A DNA stretch of 64,000 nucleotides, taken from positions 62,001 through 126,000 of the forward strand of contig CAWFUH010000012.1 in NCBI GenBank assembly GCA_963818855.1. The letters run 5' to 3'. The stretch comes from Bog-159 sp963818855 (GTDB lineage Bacteria; Acidobacteriota; Terriglobia; Bryobacterales; Bryobacteraceae). Positions 8,311-16,552 of the stretch are shown piece after piece; the first letter of the stretch is position 1; every line of letters starts with the position of its first letter. Under the pieces are notes generated by a model. That model saw nothing but the letters and a program-made list of their open reading frames with translations. It was not told the DNA's origin and searched no databases. The translations under genes were made by a program, and so were the position numbers.

Positions 8311-9042
8311 TCAGTCTAGCCAGGCATGGGCGCCATTAGCGACGGCGGGGACCGGTGGCGGGATGGCACCAAAACGCCGCTGCCGGGCGTGGAACTGGCG
8401 GACGGCGGCGTCCAGATCGGTGGCGCCGAAATCGGGCCACATGCGCCGAGAGAAGATGAGTTCGGCATAGGCGCACTCCCAGAGCAGAAAGTCGCTGAGG
8501 CGTTGTTCGCCGCCGGTGCGGATCAGCAAGTCAACGGGCGGGCCCAACTGCTCTTCCAGGCATTCGCGGCAGACCAGCCCGGCCTGGGCTGCGTGGCGCA
8601 GCGCGCCGGCGATGGCGTCGCGGCCGGAGTAGTCCACGGCGATGCGCAGATCCAGTTTGTCACCGGCGGCAGTAACCGATTCGGCCTGGGCGATGGCGGC
8701 GGGCAGTTCGCCGGACAAGCGGTCGCGCCGCCCGATGATTTGAATGCGCACGCCATTTTCCAGGCAGCGGGCAGTCTCGGAGCGGAGGTGTTCGGCGAGC
8801 AACTGCATCAGGCCGGCGACTTCGTCCGGGGGCCGGCGCCAGTTATCGGAAGAGAAAGCGAAGAGGGTCAGCAGGCGGATGCCGAGGTTCGGCGCGGCTT
8901 CCACGGTGCGGCGAACGGCGTCGGCGCCGGCGTGGTGGCCCGCCAGGCGCGGCAGTCCGCGCGCCAGCGCCCAGCGTCCATTGCCGTCCATGATGATGGC
9001 CGCGTGCAGGCGGGTCGATTTGAACTGAGTACTTTGTATCAT
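8311..9042 (-). CDS. uppS: Undecaprenyl diphosphate synthase (isoprenyl transferase)
   Basis: This 243-residue cis-prenyltransferase makes undecaprenyl diphosphate, the lipid carrier for peptidoglycan and other envelope glycans, from farnesyl diphosphate and isopentenyl diphosphate. The five family regions are seen: HAAIIMDGNGRWA (Asp19 is catalytic), GHHAGADAVR, TLFAFSSDNWRRP, LDLRIAVDYSGRDAI and LLIRTGGEQRLSDFLLWECA with the final Arg/Asp substrate site. Length matches the family. Cytosolic, at the membrane face. Confidence 0.95.
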   Translation of the reverse strand: MIQSTQFKSTRLHAAIIMDGNGRWALARGLPRLAGHHAGADAVRRTVEAAPNLGIRLLTLFAFSSDNWRRPPDEVAGLMQLLAEHLRSETARCLENGVRIQIIGRRDRLSGELPAAIAQAESVTAAGDKLDLRIAVDYSGRDAIAGALRHAAQAGLVCRECLEEQLGPPVDLLIRTGGEQRLSDFLLWECAYAELIFSRRMWPDFGATDLDAAVRQFHARQRRFGAIPPPVPAVANGAHAWLD

Positions 9043-9065
9043 AAAGTTAGTGGGCCAAAAAAAAC

Positions 9066-9428
9066 CTATCTCTCCCGCATGGTGCCGATGAGCGCTTCCA
9101 TGTGATCCAGGTAGCGCTCCAATGCGCGTCGTCCGACGGCGGTGAGGCGATACTCGGTTTTAGGCAGGCGGTTCTCGAACGACTTGGTGCAGGCGATGTA
9201 TTGGGCGTCTTCGAGTTTCCGGGCATGCACGCTGAGATTGCCATCGGTGGTTTCGAGCAGCTTTTTCAACTCGTTGAAAGTCAGGGATTCATTGACGGCC
9301 AGTGCGCTCAGAATGCCGAGGCGCAGGCGCTCATGGATCAGGCGGTCGAGTTTGGGAGCGCCTCCCAGGATGGCGGGGGGCCGTACTTTGCGTTCCCTTT
9401 CACGCGGGAGAGCGTTTTGCTTAGCCAC
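9066..9428 (-). CDS. Winged-helix transcriptional regulator
   Basis: This 120-residue protein is a winged-helix DNA-binding protein of the HTH_34 (ArsR/MarR-like) type: LRLGILSALAVNESLTFNEL, then LKKLLETTDGNLSVHARKLE as the recognition region, and a wing ending in TEYRLTAVGRRALERYLDHM. It has no extra ligand domain. Its start overlaps the 3' end of the membrane-protein gene upstream by 8 nt, so the two form an operon in which the regulator most likely controls its membrane partner. This two-gene pair recurs in acidobacteria as far as I know. Confidence 0.88.
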   Translation of the reverse strand: MAKQNALPRERERKVRPPAILGGAPKLDRLIHERLRLGILSALAVNESLTFNELKKLLETTDGNLSVHARKLEDAQYIACTKSFENRLPKTEYRLTAVGRRALERYLDHMEALIGTMRER

Positions 9429-10035
9429 CGTATTTCACCGTAATCAAAATTCCAAATGCGATATGCAGGCCGCCAAAGCCCGCAGCCAACAGAGTGTTGC
9501 CCCAAGCCGCCGGCGCAAACAAGGCCACCGCGCCGATGGCCATGAAACTTACTCCCATGACCGGAACTACCTTGACCGAAGCGCCTCCTCCGCACAGCAC
9601 GCCTGTCCCATAGAGCAGCAGCCAGATGCCGGGCAGGGGCGCGATATAGCCGGTGCGAAAGAGCACCAAAGTGAGCAGCGCGCCCGCCAGCAGAGGCGGT
9701 GCGAAGCCCAGCAGAAACTTGCGTCCGGGACCGGAGAGCAGCGGCATGCCGGCTTTGTGGGATTTGTGCGCAGCGGCCGCCACGCCGATCAGACACGCGA
9801 TTACGGCCTCGCCCAGCCACGCCGCGAGCCACGCTTCACCATTCCACAGACCCCGCGCCATCACCGCCACCGCCAGGGCCGTGCATCCCAGCGCGATTCC
9901 ACCTAAACCGGGCACTGCCGTGAAAGCGCCGGCCCGCTCCATGGCCGAGCGGATATATTGCAGGTTATCGACTGCGTGCGCGTGTATCGCCACAGGTTCT
10001 ACGCGCGGCTGACGGATGGGGCGAACAACGGCCAC
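9421..10035 (-). CDS. Multi-span membrane protein paired with the winged-helix regulator
   Basis: This protein of about 204 residues has an N-terminal cytoplasmic stretch AVDNLQYIRSAMERAGAF followed by TAVPGLGG and then six or so membrane spans. I recognise the IRxxMERAxxFTAVPG pattern as recurring in acidobacterial membrane proteins of unknown role. I chose the GTG at 10035 because a perfect TATAAT sits six bases before it, which suggests a leaderless message; upstream in-frame codons run back into a repeat. It overlaps the downstream regulator by 8 nt. Confidence 0.75.
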   Translation of the reverse strand: MAVVRPIRQPRVEPVAIHAHAVDNLQYIRSAMERAGAFTAVPGLGGIALGCTALAVAVMARGLWNGEAWLAAWLGEAVIACLIGVAAAAHKSHKAGMPLLSGPGRKFLLGFAPPLLAGALLTLVLFRTGYIAPLPGIWLLLYGTGVLCGGGASVKVVPVMGVSFMAIGAVALFAPAAWGNTLLAAGFGGLHIAFGILITVKYGG

Positions 10036-10041
10036 GAACCG

Positions 10042-10070
10042 ATTATAGAACGGCTGCGCGCGGGGCGCAA
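10042..10070 (-). promoter_or_regulatory. Sigma-70 type promoter for the membrane protein/regulator pair
   Basis: On the minus strand there is TTGCGC (10065-10070), a 17-bp spacer and a perfect TATAAT (10042-10047). Only six bases separate the -10 box from the GTG at 10035, so transcription would begin at or next to the start codon and give a leaderless mRNA. Confidence 0.6.
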
Positions 10071-10092
10071 GTACTTTTTGGGATAAAGTTGA

Positions 10093-10132
10093 GGCGGGGC
10101 TCAAGCCCCGCGCCGGCTAAAGCCTGCCCTCC
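10093..10132 (+). repeat. Family A double-hairpin repeat, copy A3
   Basis: It differs from copy A1 by loop and linker changes only (TCAA instead of TGAA, CCTGCC instead of CCCGCC). The minus-strand prolyl oligopeptidase gene ends inside it: the last five residues (LEGRL) and the TAG stop are written in repeat sequence. Confidence 0.88.
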
Positions 10133-12201
10133 AAACCCAGTTGCCAGGCTACGAAGGTCAATTCCAGGGACGAATCTTCAATGGTCTTGCTTAGCGGCGT
10201 ACCGCCGGAATGGCCGGCCTTGGTATCGTACAGGATCATCACCGGCCGATCGGAACTCGTGGCCGCCTGCAGGCGGGCGGCCATCTTGCGAGCCTGCTCC
10301 GGGGGCACACGCGTATCCGCGTCACCGCTCGAGATGAGCACTGCCGGATATTTCGTGCCGGGCCGCACGTGCTCGTACGGCGAGTACGCGTAAAGATACT
10401 TGAACTGGGCCGCGTCGGCCGCATTGCCGTATTCGAGTAAGGCCGGCGGGTTGTTGTTTTTTGTGTACTTGTAGTAGCGCACCATATCCAGGTCCGGGTG
10501 CCAGCAAACCACGGCCTGGAACAGATCCGGACGCTGGGTTAAAACCGCGCCCACCAGCAGGCCTCCGTTGCTGCCTCCCCAGATGGCCAGCTTGCGCGGA
10601 TTGGTGTAGTGCTTCGCGATCAGCCATTCCGCCGCGGCGATAAAATCGTCGAACACATTCTGCTTCTTATCGAGCATGCCGGCGCGATGCCACTCTTCGC
10701 CGAACTCGCCGCCGCCGCGGATGTTGGCCACGGCATAGATTCCGCCGTGCTCAATCCACCAGGAGGCACTCGGGTTGAAGGACGGCGTGATGCTGAGGTT
10801 GAAGCCACCGTAGCCGTACAGGATCGTGGGGGTTTGCGCGTCCGGACGCAGCCCCTTGCGATGGATCAGGAACATAGGAATGCGCGTGCCGTCCTTGGAG
10901 GGATACCAGACCTGCTCGGTTTCGTATCGTTCCGAGGCGAACGGCACGTTGTCGCGGTACCACAGCGTGCGGGCGCCGGTAGCGGCGCTATACCGGTAGA
11001 GCGAATACGGCGTGGTGTATGAAGAGAAGTAGAGCAAGCCCTCATCCTGATCGGCGCGGCCATAGATTCCGCCGGAGCCGGGACCGGGAAGATCCACGGT
11101 ACCCAGCGGTGCGCCGTCCAGCGAATAGATGGCGATGCGCGAAGTGACATTATGCAGACGATTGACGAACAGCTTGCCGCCGAGCACGGCAAAGCTCTCG
11201 ATGGCATCGTCGCCGGCAGGCACGACTTCGCGCCATTTCTCAGGGGCTGGATCGCGCAGATCGATTTTTAATATCCGCGATCGGGGCGCTTTCCAGTTGG
11301 TTTCGACGAGTAGAGAATCTCCGGCGAACTGCTGATCGAAACGCGCATCGATACCGGTGATCAAAGCCTGCGGCGGCGCGCTGGCAGCGAGATTCTGCAG
11401 ATACAGTTCGCCTTTGGCCCAGCCGTGCTGGACGACGACGAGGAGGTAGTGTCCGTTTTCCGATGTTACCGGCGCAATCCAGGTATCCGGTCCAAAGCCC
11501 TCGCCGAAAATCTCCGGATCGGCGGAGGCGCCGCCGGCGAGCGAGTGATAGTAGAGCCGTTTGCCCGCATCGCGCTTGCCGACCGTATAGTAAAATCCGC
11601 TCGCGTCCGCTTTCCAAGCGAAGCCCAGGTACAGCGCCCTGGGGAAAGGCTTCCCCATGTCCTGGTGATTTCGCACGTCGAAGATGTGCAGTTCCGTTTC
11701 ATCTTCGCCGCCCTGGCGAACTTCATAGGCGAGCAGGTTGCCATCCTCCGACACGTCCTCCAAATTGACGCTGGTACGGTGGTCGGCGCTCAATGGCGCG
11801 GGATCGATCAATAGTTCGTCAGGGCCGCCGGCCGCCTTGCGGCGGTAGATGGACCACAGCTCCTGATCCGCGGCGCGCTTTACGAAGAAGTAGTAGCCAC
11901 CGCGTAGCTCAGGGCCGCCGACTGAATCGTGGCGCAACATTTCAGTGAGCCTTCCGGCGATCGCGGCGCGTACCGGCTGGCCATCGAGTAAGGCGTGCGC
12001 ATAGTCGTTCTGGCGGCCGATCCAGTCGCGGGTGGAGGTACTCGCGGGATCCTCCAGCCAGTGGAAGGGATCTACGATTTCCACGCCGTGAAACGTCTCG
12101 GCCACATTATCCTGGCGCGTGACGGGCGGTTTCACCTGCGCGCCGAGCGAAAGGGCGCAGGCGAGAAAACACGCAGTCTGGGCGCGTATGGCGTTAATCA
12201 T
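10117..12201 (-). CDS. Prolyl oligopeptidase family serine peptidase (S9A), secreted
   Basis: This 694-residue peptidase cuts short proline-containing peptides, probably in the periplasm, given the signal peptide MINAIRAQTACFLACALSLG. The N-terminal seven-bladed propeller starts at DNVAETFHGVEIVDPFHWLE, and the C-terminal alpha/beta-hydrolase carries YGYGGFN (oxyanion region), the nucleophile in GGSNGGLL and the Asp/His region DADTRVPPEQ ... KAGHSGG. Length is normal. I chose the ATG at 12201, which overlaps the small membrane gene upstream by 8 nt. The final residues come from a family A repeat. Confidence 0.92.
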   Translation of the reverse strand: MINAIRAQTACFLACALSLGAQVKPPVTRQDNVAETFHGVEIVDPFHWLEDPASTSTRDWIGRQNDYAHALLDGQPVRAAIAGRLTEMLRHDSVGGPELRGGYYFFVKRAADQELWSIYRRKAAGGPDELLIDPAPLSADHRTSVNLEDVSEDGNLLAYEVRQGGEDETELHIFDVRNHQDMGKPFPRALYLGFAWKADASGFYYTVGKRDAGKRLYYHSLAGGASADPEIFGEGFGPDTWIAPVTSENGHYLLVVVQHGWAKGELYLQNLAASAPPQALITGIDARFDQQFAGDSLLVETNWKAPRSRILKIDLRDPAPEKWREVVPAGDDAIESFAVLGGKLFVNRLHNVTSRIAIYSLDGAPLGTVDLPGPGSGGIYGRADQDEGLLYFSSYTTPYSLYRYSAATGARTLWYRDNVPFASERYETEQVWYPSKDGTRIPMFLIHRKGLRPDAQTPTILYGYGGFNLSITPSFNPSASWWIEHGGIYAVANIRGGGEFGEEWHRAGMLDKKQNVFDDFIAAAEWLIAKHYTNPRKLAIWGGSNGGLLVGAVLTQRPDLFQAVVCWHPDLDMVRYYKYTKNNNPPALLEYGNAADAAQFKYLYAYSPYEHVRPGTKYPAVLISSGDADTRVPPEQARKMAARLQAATSSDRPVMILYDTKAGHSGGTPLSKTIEDSSLELTFVAWQLGLEGRL

Positions 12202-12472
12202 AGCGGCTCCGGCGATGGTATTCGCCGCCACCCAATCCGCCGACGTCGATGATCACGGCGACGATCAGAATGAGGAGGTTAATGCCGGCTATGGCTTGAT
12301 GGTTGTTGACCATCCAGGCGTAAGCGAGCGTCGTGAGCGGCAGGAAAAAGAAACCGAGTAAGGGAATCAGTAATCCGTGATAGGCCCTTTGCAGATACGT
12401 CGTGAACAGCCACAGGCAGAATAGCACCACGCGCGGGAACGCCAGCACCAAGATAACAACCAGGCAGGGCAT
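12194..12472 (-). CDS. Small membrane protein of unknown function
   Basis: This 92-residue protein has three hydrophobic stretches: LVVILVLAFPRVVLFCLWLF, LLIPLLGFFFLPLTTLAYAW and AIAGINLLILIVAVIIDVGG. The glycine-rich tail GGLGGGEYHRRSRYD lies outside the membrane. It starts at the ATG at 12472 and overlaps the peptidase start by 8 nt. I know similar short membrane proteins in acidobacteria but no function for them. Confidence 0.7.
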   Translation of the reverse strand: MPCLVVILVLAFPRVVLFCLWLFTTYLQRAYHGLLIPLLGFFFLPLTTLAYAWMVNNHQAIAGINLLILIVAVIIDVGGLGGGEYHRRSRYD

Positions 12473-12513
12473 AGCACCGATTGTCGCAAATTGCCGGCGG
12501 GAGGGAAGGACTT

Positions 12514-12795
12514 TTACAAGCGCGGTGTGATTTTCGCTACCGCCTGTGGCGATGGAATGACTACGTGCACCTCGAATTCGACCAGGTCGCTCCAGTTCGC
12601 CATCCAGGCATCCAGCAGGCTGCGGTCGGCGGCTTCCATGAGCTGGAAGCAGCACTCGAATTGTTCGTCCACCCAGCTTGAGACGTATACCAGGCCGTCG
12701 GGAGCCAGGCGGCCTTGGTCGCGATAGCGGCGATAGACGGCTATGGCGTCGTTGTTCTTGAAGTGCTCCACGATCATATAGAGTGCGTGCGGCAT
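12514..12795 (-). CDS. DUF3303-like small protein
   Basis: This 93-residue cytosolic protein begins MPHALYMIVEHFKNNDAIAV and has the compact ferredoxin-like pattern of the DUF3303 family (VYRRYRDQGRLAPDGLVYVS, then FQLMEAADRSLLDAW). The family has no assigned function; the fold suggests a dimeric alpha/beta-barrel domain. Start at the ATG at 12795. It stands upstream of the small membrane protein with a 41-nt gap. Confidence 0.8.
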   Translation of the reverse strand: MPHALYMIVEHFKNNDAIAVYRRYRDQGRLAPDGLVYVSSWVDEQFECCFQLMEAADRSLLDAWMANWSDLVEFEVHVVIPSPQAVAKITPRL

Positions 12796-12806
12796 GTGTG
12801 AGACTA

Positions 12807-12844
12807 GCAGGGCTGAAGCCCTACGCCGGCTAAAGCCCACTGCC
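12807..12844 (+). repeat. Family A double-hairpin repeat, copy A4 (diverged)
   Basis: The core reads AGGGCTGAAGCCCT, then GGCTAAAGCC. Relative to copy A1 a G-C pair in the first stem has become A-T with both arms changed, so pairing is kept. The trailing CCCGCCCTCC has decayed to CCCACTGCC. Confidence 0.75.
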
Positions 12845-12870
12845 ACTTAGTTTTCGCGCGACCGAACACC

Positions 12871-13013
12871 TGCATAAATCGTGGGGCAGGACTCCAGTTG
12901 ACCGGACGACGTCTACGTCGGCCTGCTCGCGTGTGGAGCGGCTGATTCCAAGCGCGAAGGGCGGGTCCTGGAGGACCCGTGCAGACCTGGAGGTCCGCCC
13001 CACAAATTATGCA
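12871..13013. repeat. Family B hairpin array, copy B5, with terminal inverted repeat
   Basis: The element is bounded by TGCATAAATCGTGGGG at 12871 and CCCCACAAATTATGCA at its other end, an imperfect inverted repeat. Inside are GCGGGTCCTGGAGGACCCG and GCAGACCTGGAGGTC-type hairpins with 2-nt GG loops. It fills the gap between the DUF3303 gene and the malectin gene. Confidence 0.75.
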
Positions 13014-13044
13014 GCACTCCCAAATGGCGGTATCACTATAGCGC

Positions 13045-14655
13045 TCAGTGGTTACTGTCGTCCAACACCTCGATGGCATTGATACTGGCGTAGTTGACCA
13101 CCGGCACAAAAGAAAGTTCAATCTTACCTTGAGCATTGGGCACAATTCCGTGAAAGCTCTTTTCTATAGCCCGCAGCTCGCCACCGGCCGTGCGGAAAAT
13201 ATCGAAATTGCGCAGCAGTGCGACGCCATTGCAATACACATCAAAAAGGCGGCTACCCACGCGACCGCCGCCGGGGCGTCCGGGGCCGAACCAGGTTTCG
13301 GCAAATCGCAGGTTCACCGTGTAGCGGCCTTCAGCAACGGGGATCGTATACCGGAAGTTGCCGTAGCGTTCGGACTGGAACATTTCCGGGTCGGGTGTCT
13401 TGACCACGGATTCCGGGCGCGACACGGCCAAGCCGTGGCTGTAATAGCGGTCGGCGCCCCACACCTGGCCCCGCTGATCGGTGTAATCGCGGGCGCGCGC
13501 CACGATACGCACGGGACGCATCTGGCCGGGGATGCCCGGTACAATCTCCAGCGCATTCAGGAACGGCAGGTTATTCACCAGCTCGGTGAACCGCACATGC
13601 AGGATGCCATCCGCTCCTGGAGAAATATCCTTAAAGACTCTTTCGTCGGCGGTATTACTGCCGCCGGCGTCGGAAAGCACATCGAAGTTCCCGAGCGCAT
13701 CCTTTCCATTCAGCGAGACACGAAACACGCGCGTGGATTCGCCGCCTCCCGCCGTGTTGTTCTCACCAAACAGCGTTTCGGCAAAGTACAAATGGAGCTC
13801 GTAAATTCCGGGCTTCAGCGGGATGTCATAACTGAAATCGCCTTCGCGCCGGTGGCGGAACAGGTCCGGATCGGGCGTGCGGAAGATGGTATGGTCTGGC
13901 GTCGCAAAGACCGAGCCACCCCGGAAATAGCGATCGCCCGACCAGACGTTGCCCGCCCGGTCTGCAAAGCGCGCGCCAGACACGCCGCACAGGATGCGGA
14001 TTTCCTCCGACTCACCGGCCAGCGGCACGGCCGCCGCCTTAGGCCCGCTGACAGTCTTGGCCAGTACATGCGTCCGCAAATACCAAACGCCCACCGCCAC
14101 GGCGGCTGCCAGGACCATCGGCCAGGCCACCCAGGCCAACCACCTGCTCCGGTGCGGTTGGGGTAAAAGCCCGGCCGGCGGAATGTGCAACCCAGCCGGC
14201 TGAGATGCCAGGGCCAGATCCGGTTGTGGCGCCGGCAGCGGCGCGACATCCAGCACAACTTCGTCTTCGTCAATATGATCGATGCCGGAATCATGCTCGC
14301 CATTGCCGCCGGCATGGCCATTTTCTTGGAACTGTGGAACGTATTGGCCGGGTGGTATGACGATACGCAGGTGCCGCCCGGCGCCTTCATTTTCGTAGAA
14401 CTGCTTCAGCCGTTTGCGCAGCCGGAAGGCTTCCACGCGTACGATCGAATCCTGTTTGGGATCGAAGGTCGCGGGACGGCCCAAGGCCTCTACGGCGATG
14501 CTGTATTCCTTGATCTGGTGCGCTTGACCTTCAAAGAGCCGGGTGCAAACATACTCGAGGAGCAAAGCCAGACTGGGCGCCTTGGCGAAGATGCCAGACC
14601 CGATCACAACGTCCAGTTCAGCCTTACACTGGACGCGATCCGGAATAGCCAACAT
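13045..14655 (-). CDS. Membrane-anchored protein with two malectin domains and an N-terminal helical domain
   Basis: The N-terminal 110 residues are cytosolic and form a helical domain (LALLLEYVCTRLFEGQAHQI, then QDSIVRVEAFRLRKRLKQFY) that I know from acidobacterial membrane proteins and that resembles winged-helix output domains. One membrane span follows (about residues 175-197, WLAWVAWPMVLAAAVAVGVW). Two malectin-like carbohydrate-binding domains come next; both contain the YxIP...G.Y.v.L.FAE pattern (YDIPLKPGIYELHLYFAET and YTIPVAEGRYTVNLRFAETW). The layout suggests a one-protein sensor of external glycans. I chose the ATG at 14655 (AAGGAAAGG upstream); the ATG at 14673 is possible. Confidence 0.8.
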   Translation of the reverse strand: MLAIPDRVQCKAELDVVIGSGIFAKAPSLALLLEYVCTRLFEGQAHQIKEYSIAVEALGRPATFDPKQDSIVRVEAFRLRKRLKQFYENEGAGRHLRIVIPPGQYVPQFQENGHAGGNGEHDSGIDHIDEDEVVLDVAPLPAPQPDLALASQPAGLHIPPAGLLPQPHRSRWLAWVAWPMVLAAAVAVGVWYLRTHVLAKTVSGPKAAAVPLAGESEEIRILCGVSGARFADRAGNVWSGDRYFRGGSVFATPDHTIFRTPDPDLFRHRREGDFSYDIPLKPGIYELHLYFAETLFGENNTAGGGESTRVFRVSLNGKDALGNFDVLSDAGGSNTADERVFKDISPGADGILHVRFTELVNNLPFLNALEIVPGIPGQMRPVRIVARARDYTDQRGQVWGADRYYSHGLAVSRPESVVKTPDPEMFQSERYGNFRYTIPVAEGRYTVNLRFAETWFGPGRPGGGRVGSRLFDVYCNGVALLRNFDIFRTAGGELRAIEKSFHGIVPNAQGKIELSFVPVVNYASINAIEVLDDSNH

Positions 14656-14838
14656 GGGCCTTTCCTTGAGCATTATCAAACCGCCCCGCTGTTGTTTTAT
14701 GCGTGGCGCTAACCCCTTTATAAAGCTGCGAATCTGAATATACTGTAGCAGTAACGTAGCTGAAAAAAAAGGGGGTTGACGATGTAACACCCCACGTTAT
14801 TTGCGGGTAACGCGTTTGATGGAAGTCCCACTTCCAAG

Positions 14839-15059
14839 TTCCTCGTCGTATGGGCGGTCGAGCGTGGTAGCGGCGGCTTCGTGACCTCTAAGGCGCCAGG
14901 CGTCTCGCTGCTGAGTGGCGAAAAACGCGACGTCGATGCAACGTGAGCGCAATGCTACAGGTTGGCAACTCCACCAAGGAAATCGTCGAAGTAATGGGCT
15001 CGGCCGACACCATCGTGCCGGCGGATTTCGGCGGAAATTCGGTGGACTTCAACCGCTAA
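14839..15059 (+). pseudogene. Possible remnant of a secreted/TonB-receptor-type regulatory domain
   Basis: Two adjacent frames carry related text. Frame one (14839-14943) reads ...GFVTSKAPGVSLLSGEKRDVD before a stop, and frame two (14952-15059) reads MLQVGNSTKEIVEVMGSADT and ends at TAA. Together they resemble the end of the CarboxypepD-regulatory domain at the start of acidobacterial TonB-type receptors, with a one-base frame change near 14945. No neighbouring receptor body exists. I see nothing else between the malectin gene and 15200. Confidence 0.35.
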
Positions 15060-15200
15060 AAATCAGAAAAGGCGGAGGGTCATCAGTTCCACCATCAAGG
15101 CCGACGGCAGCTCGGGCTGCTGGCAGAATTCCAAACGGGTCGAGGCCCCAGAACCTCCTTTACTTTCGATTCCTTAAGATGCTACGCTAAGTGCTTCATA

Positions 15201-16505
15201 ATGCGTACAGTTGACTTGATTCAGAGAAAGCGCGATGGCGGCGAACTGTCACCCGAAGAGATTTCGTATCTGGTAGACGGATACACGCGCGCGGAGATAC
15301 CCGACTACCAGATGTCGGCGTTTCTCATGGCTGTGTTCTTCTCCAGCATGACGGACCGGGAAGTTAGCCGGCTGACCGAATCCATGATGCAGTCGGGCGA
15401 AATGCTCGATCTCTCCGGGATTCCGGGCGTGAAAGTGGACAAACATTCGACGGGCGGTGTGGGCGACAAGACCACGCTGATTGTAGCGCCGCTGGCTGCG
15501 GCGGCGGGTGTAATCGTGCCGACCATGGGCGGGCGCGGCCTTGGCCACACTGGCGGGACGGTCGATAAGCTCGAGTCCATACCGGGAATGCGCACGAATC
15601 TGAGCGTTGACGAGCTTAAAGAACAACTCGCCGCGGTGGGGCTGTGTTTCCTGAGCCAGACGTCCGAATTGGCGCCCGCAGATGGCCGGCTCTACGCGTT
15701 GCGCGATGTCACCGCTACGGTGGAATCCATTCCTTTGATCGCGTCTTCCATCATGTCCAAGAAACTAGCGGAGGGAGTAGATGCGCTGGTTCTGGATGTG
15801 AAGGTGGGCAGCGGCGCATTCATGAAGAAGCAGGTGGAAGCGCGGCGACTGGCGCAGGTGATGGTGGGCATCGGGCGGCGCATGGACAAGCGTGTGCAGG
15901 CGCTGATCACGGACATGAACCAACCGCTGGGTTACGCGGTAGGCAACGCGCTCGAAGTGATGGAGGCGTCGCAGACATTGCAGAACGCCGGTCCGGCGGA
16001 CCTGACGCGCTTGTGCATTGAGCTGACGGCGCGCATGATCTTCGTCGCCAAGCTGGCGCCTTCACTCGAAGAAGCGCGACGGCTGGCGGAAAAGAAGCTG
16101 GTAGATGGTTCCGGGTATCAGAAGTTCAAACAGGCCGTGGAGGCGCAGGGCGGAAACGCGCAGGCGCTGGACAAGTTCGAGTTGTTGCCCAACGCCACGG
16201 GCATGCGTGAGATAGTCTCGCCGCGCGGCGGGTATGTCAGCCTGATCAACGCACGCGATATCGGCCTGGCTTCGAACATGATCGGCGCGGGCCGCGACCG
16301 CAAGGAAGATACGATCGATCCCGCCGTCGGTGTGATTTTGGAAGTGAAGGTGGGCGAGAAGGTGGAAGCGGGCTCGGTGCTTTGCCGCCTGTACCACACC
16401 AAGGAAGATCGCGTGGAGGAAGCGGCCGGGATGGTGGAAGATGCCTTCCGCATTTCGGCGCAGCGGCCCGATGACCGGGAACTGATCCTGGAAGTCGTAA
16501 GCTGA
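15201..16505 (+). CDS. deoA: Pyrimidine-nucleoside/thymidine phosphorylase
   Basis: This 434-residue enzyme cleaves thymidine or uridine with phosphate to the base and (deoxy)ribose 1-phosphate. The family signature is complete: KHSTGGVGDKTTLIVAPLAA, then GRGLGHTGGTVDKLESIPG, with SSIMSKKLAEG and the glycine-rich KVGSGAFMK phosphate site. The C-terminal barrel-sandwich domain ends in EDRVEEAAGMVEDAFRIS. It starts the nucleoside-salvage run and its 3' end abuts a family B repeat two bases after the stop. Sequence does not settle preference for thymidine versus uridine. Confidence 0.93.
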   Translation: MRTVDLIQRKRDGGELSPEEISYLVDGYTRAEIPDYQMSAFLMAVFFSSMTDREVSRLTESMMQSGEMLDLSGIPGVKVDKHSTGGVGDKTTLIVAPLAAAAGVIVPTMGGRGLGHTGGTVDKLESIPGMRTNLSVDELKEQLAAVGLCFLSQTSELAPADGRLYALRDVTATVESIPLIASSIMSKKLAEGVDALVLDVKVGSGAFMKKQVEARRLAQVMVGIGRRMDKRVQALITDMNQPLGYAVGNALEVMEASQTLQNAGPADLTRLCIELTARMIFVAKLAPSLEEARRLAEKKLVDGSGYQKFKQAVEAQGGNAQALDKFELLPNATGMREIVSPRGGYVSLINARDIGLASNMIGAGRDRKEDTIDPAVGVILEVKVGEKVEAGSVLCRLYHTKEDRVEEAAGMVEDAFRISAQRPDDRELILEVVS

Positions 16506-16507
16506 CA

Positions 16508-16552
16508 TGTGGGGCAGGTGTCTACACCTGCAGCGGGTCTCCAGACCCGCCA
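16508..16552 (+). repeat. Family B hairpin pair, copy B1, overlapping the RAYT gene end
   Basis: Starting TGTGGGGCAGG, this copy has two perfect hairpins: GCAGGTGTCTACACCTGC (8-bp stem, CT loop) and GCGGGTCTCCAGACCCGC (8-bp stem, CC loop). It lies just after deoA and contains the stop codon and last ten codons of the minus-strand transposase. Confidence 0.9.

Noticed and set aside
13048..14166. A 372-codon plus-strand frame inside the malectin gene.
   Set aside because: Antisense of the malectin gene; the GC-rich third positions keep it open.
14915..15190. A 91-codon plus-strand frame upstream of deoA.
   Set aside because: Another frame in the same stretch reads as receptor-like text; this one is a basic, low-complexity product.
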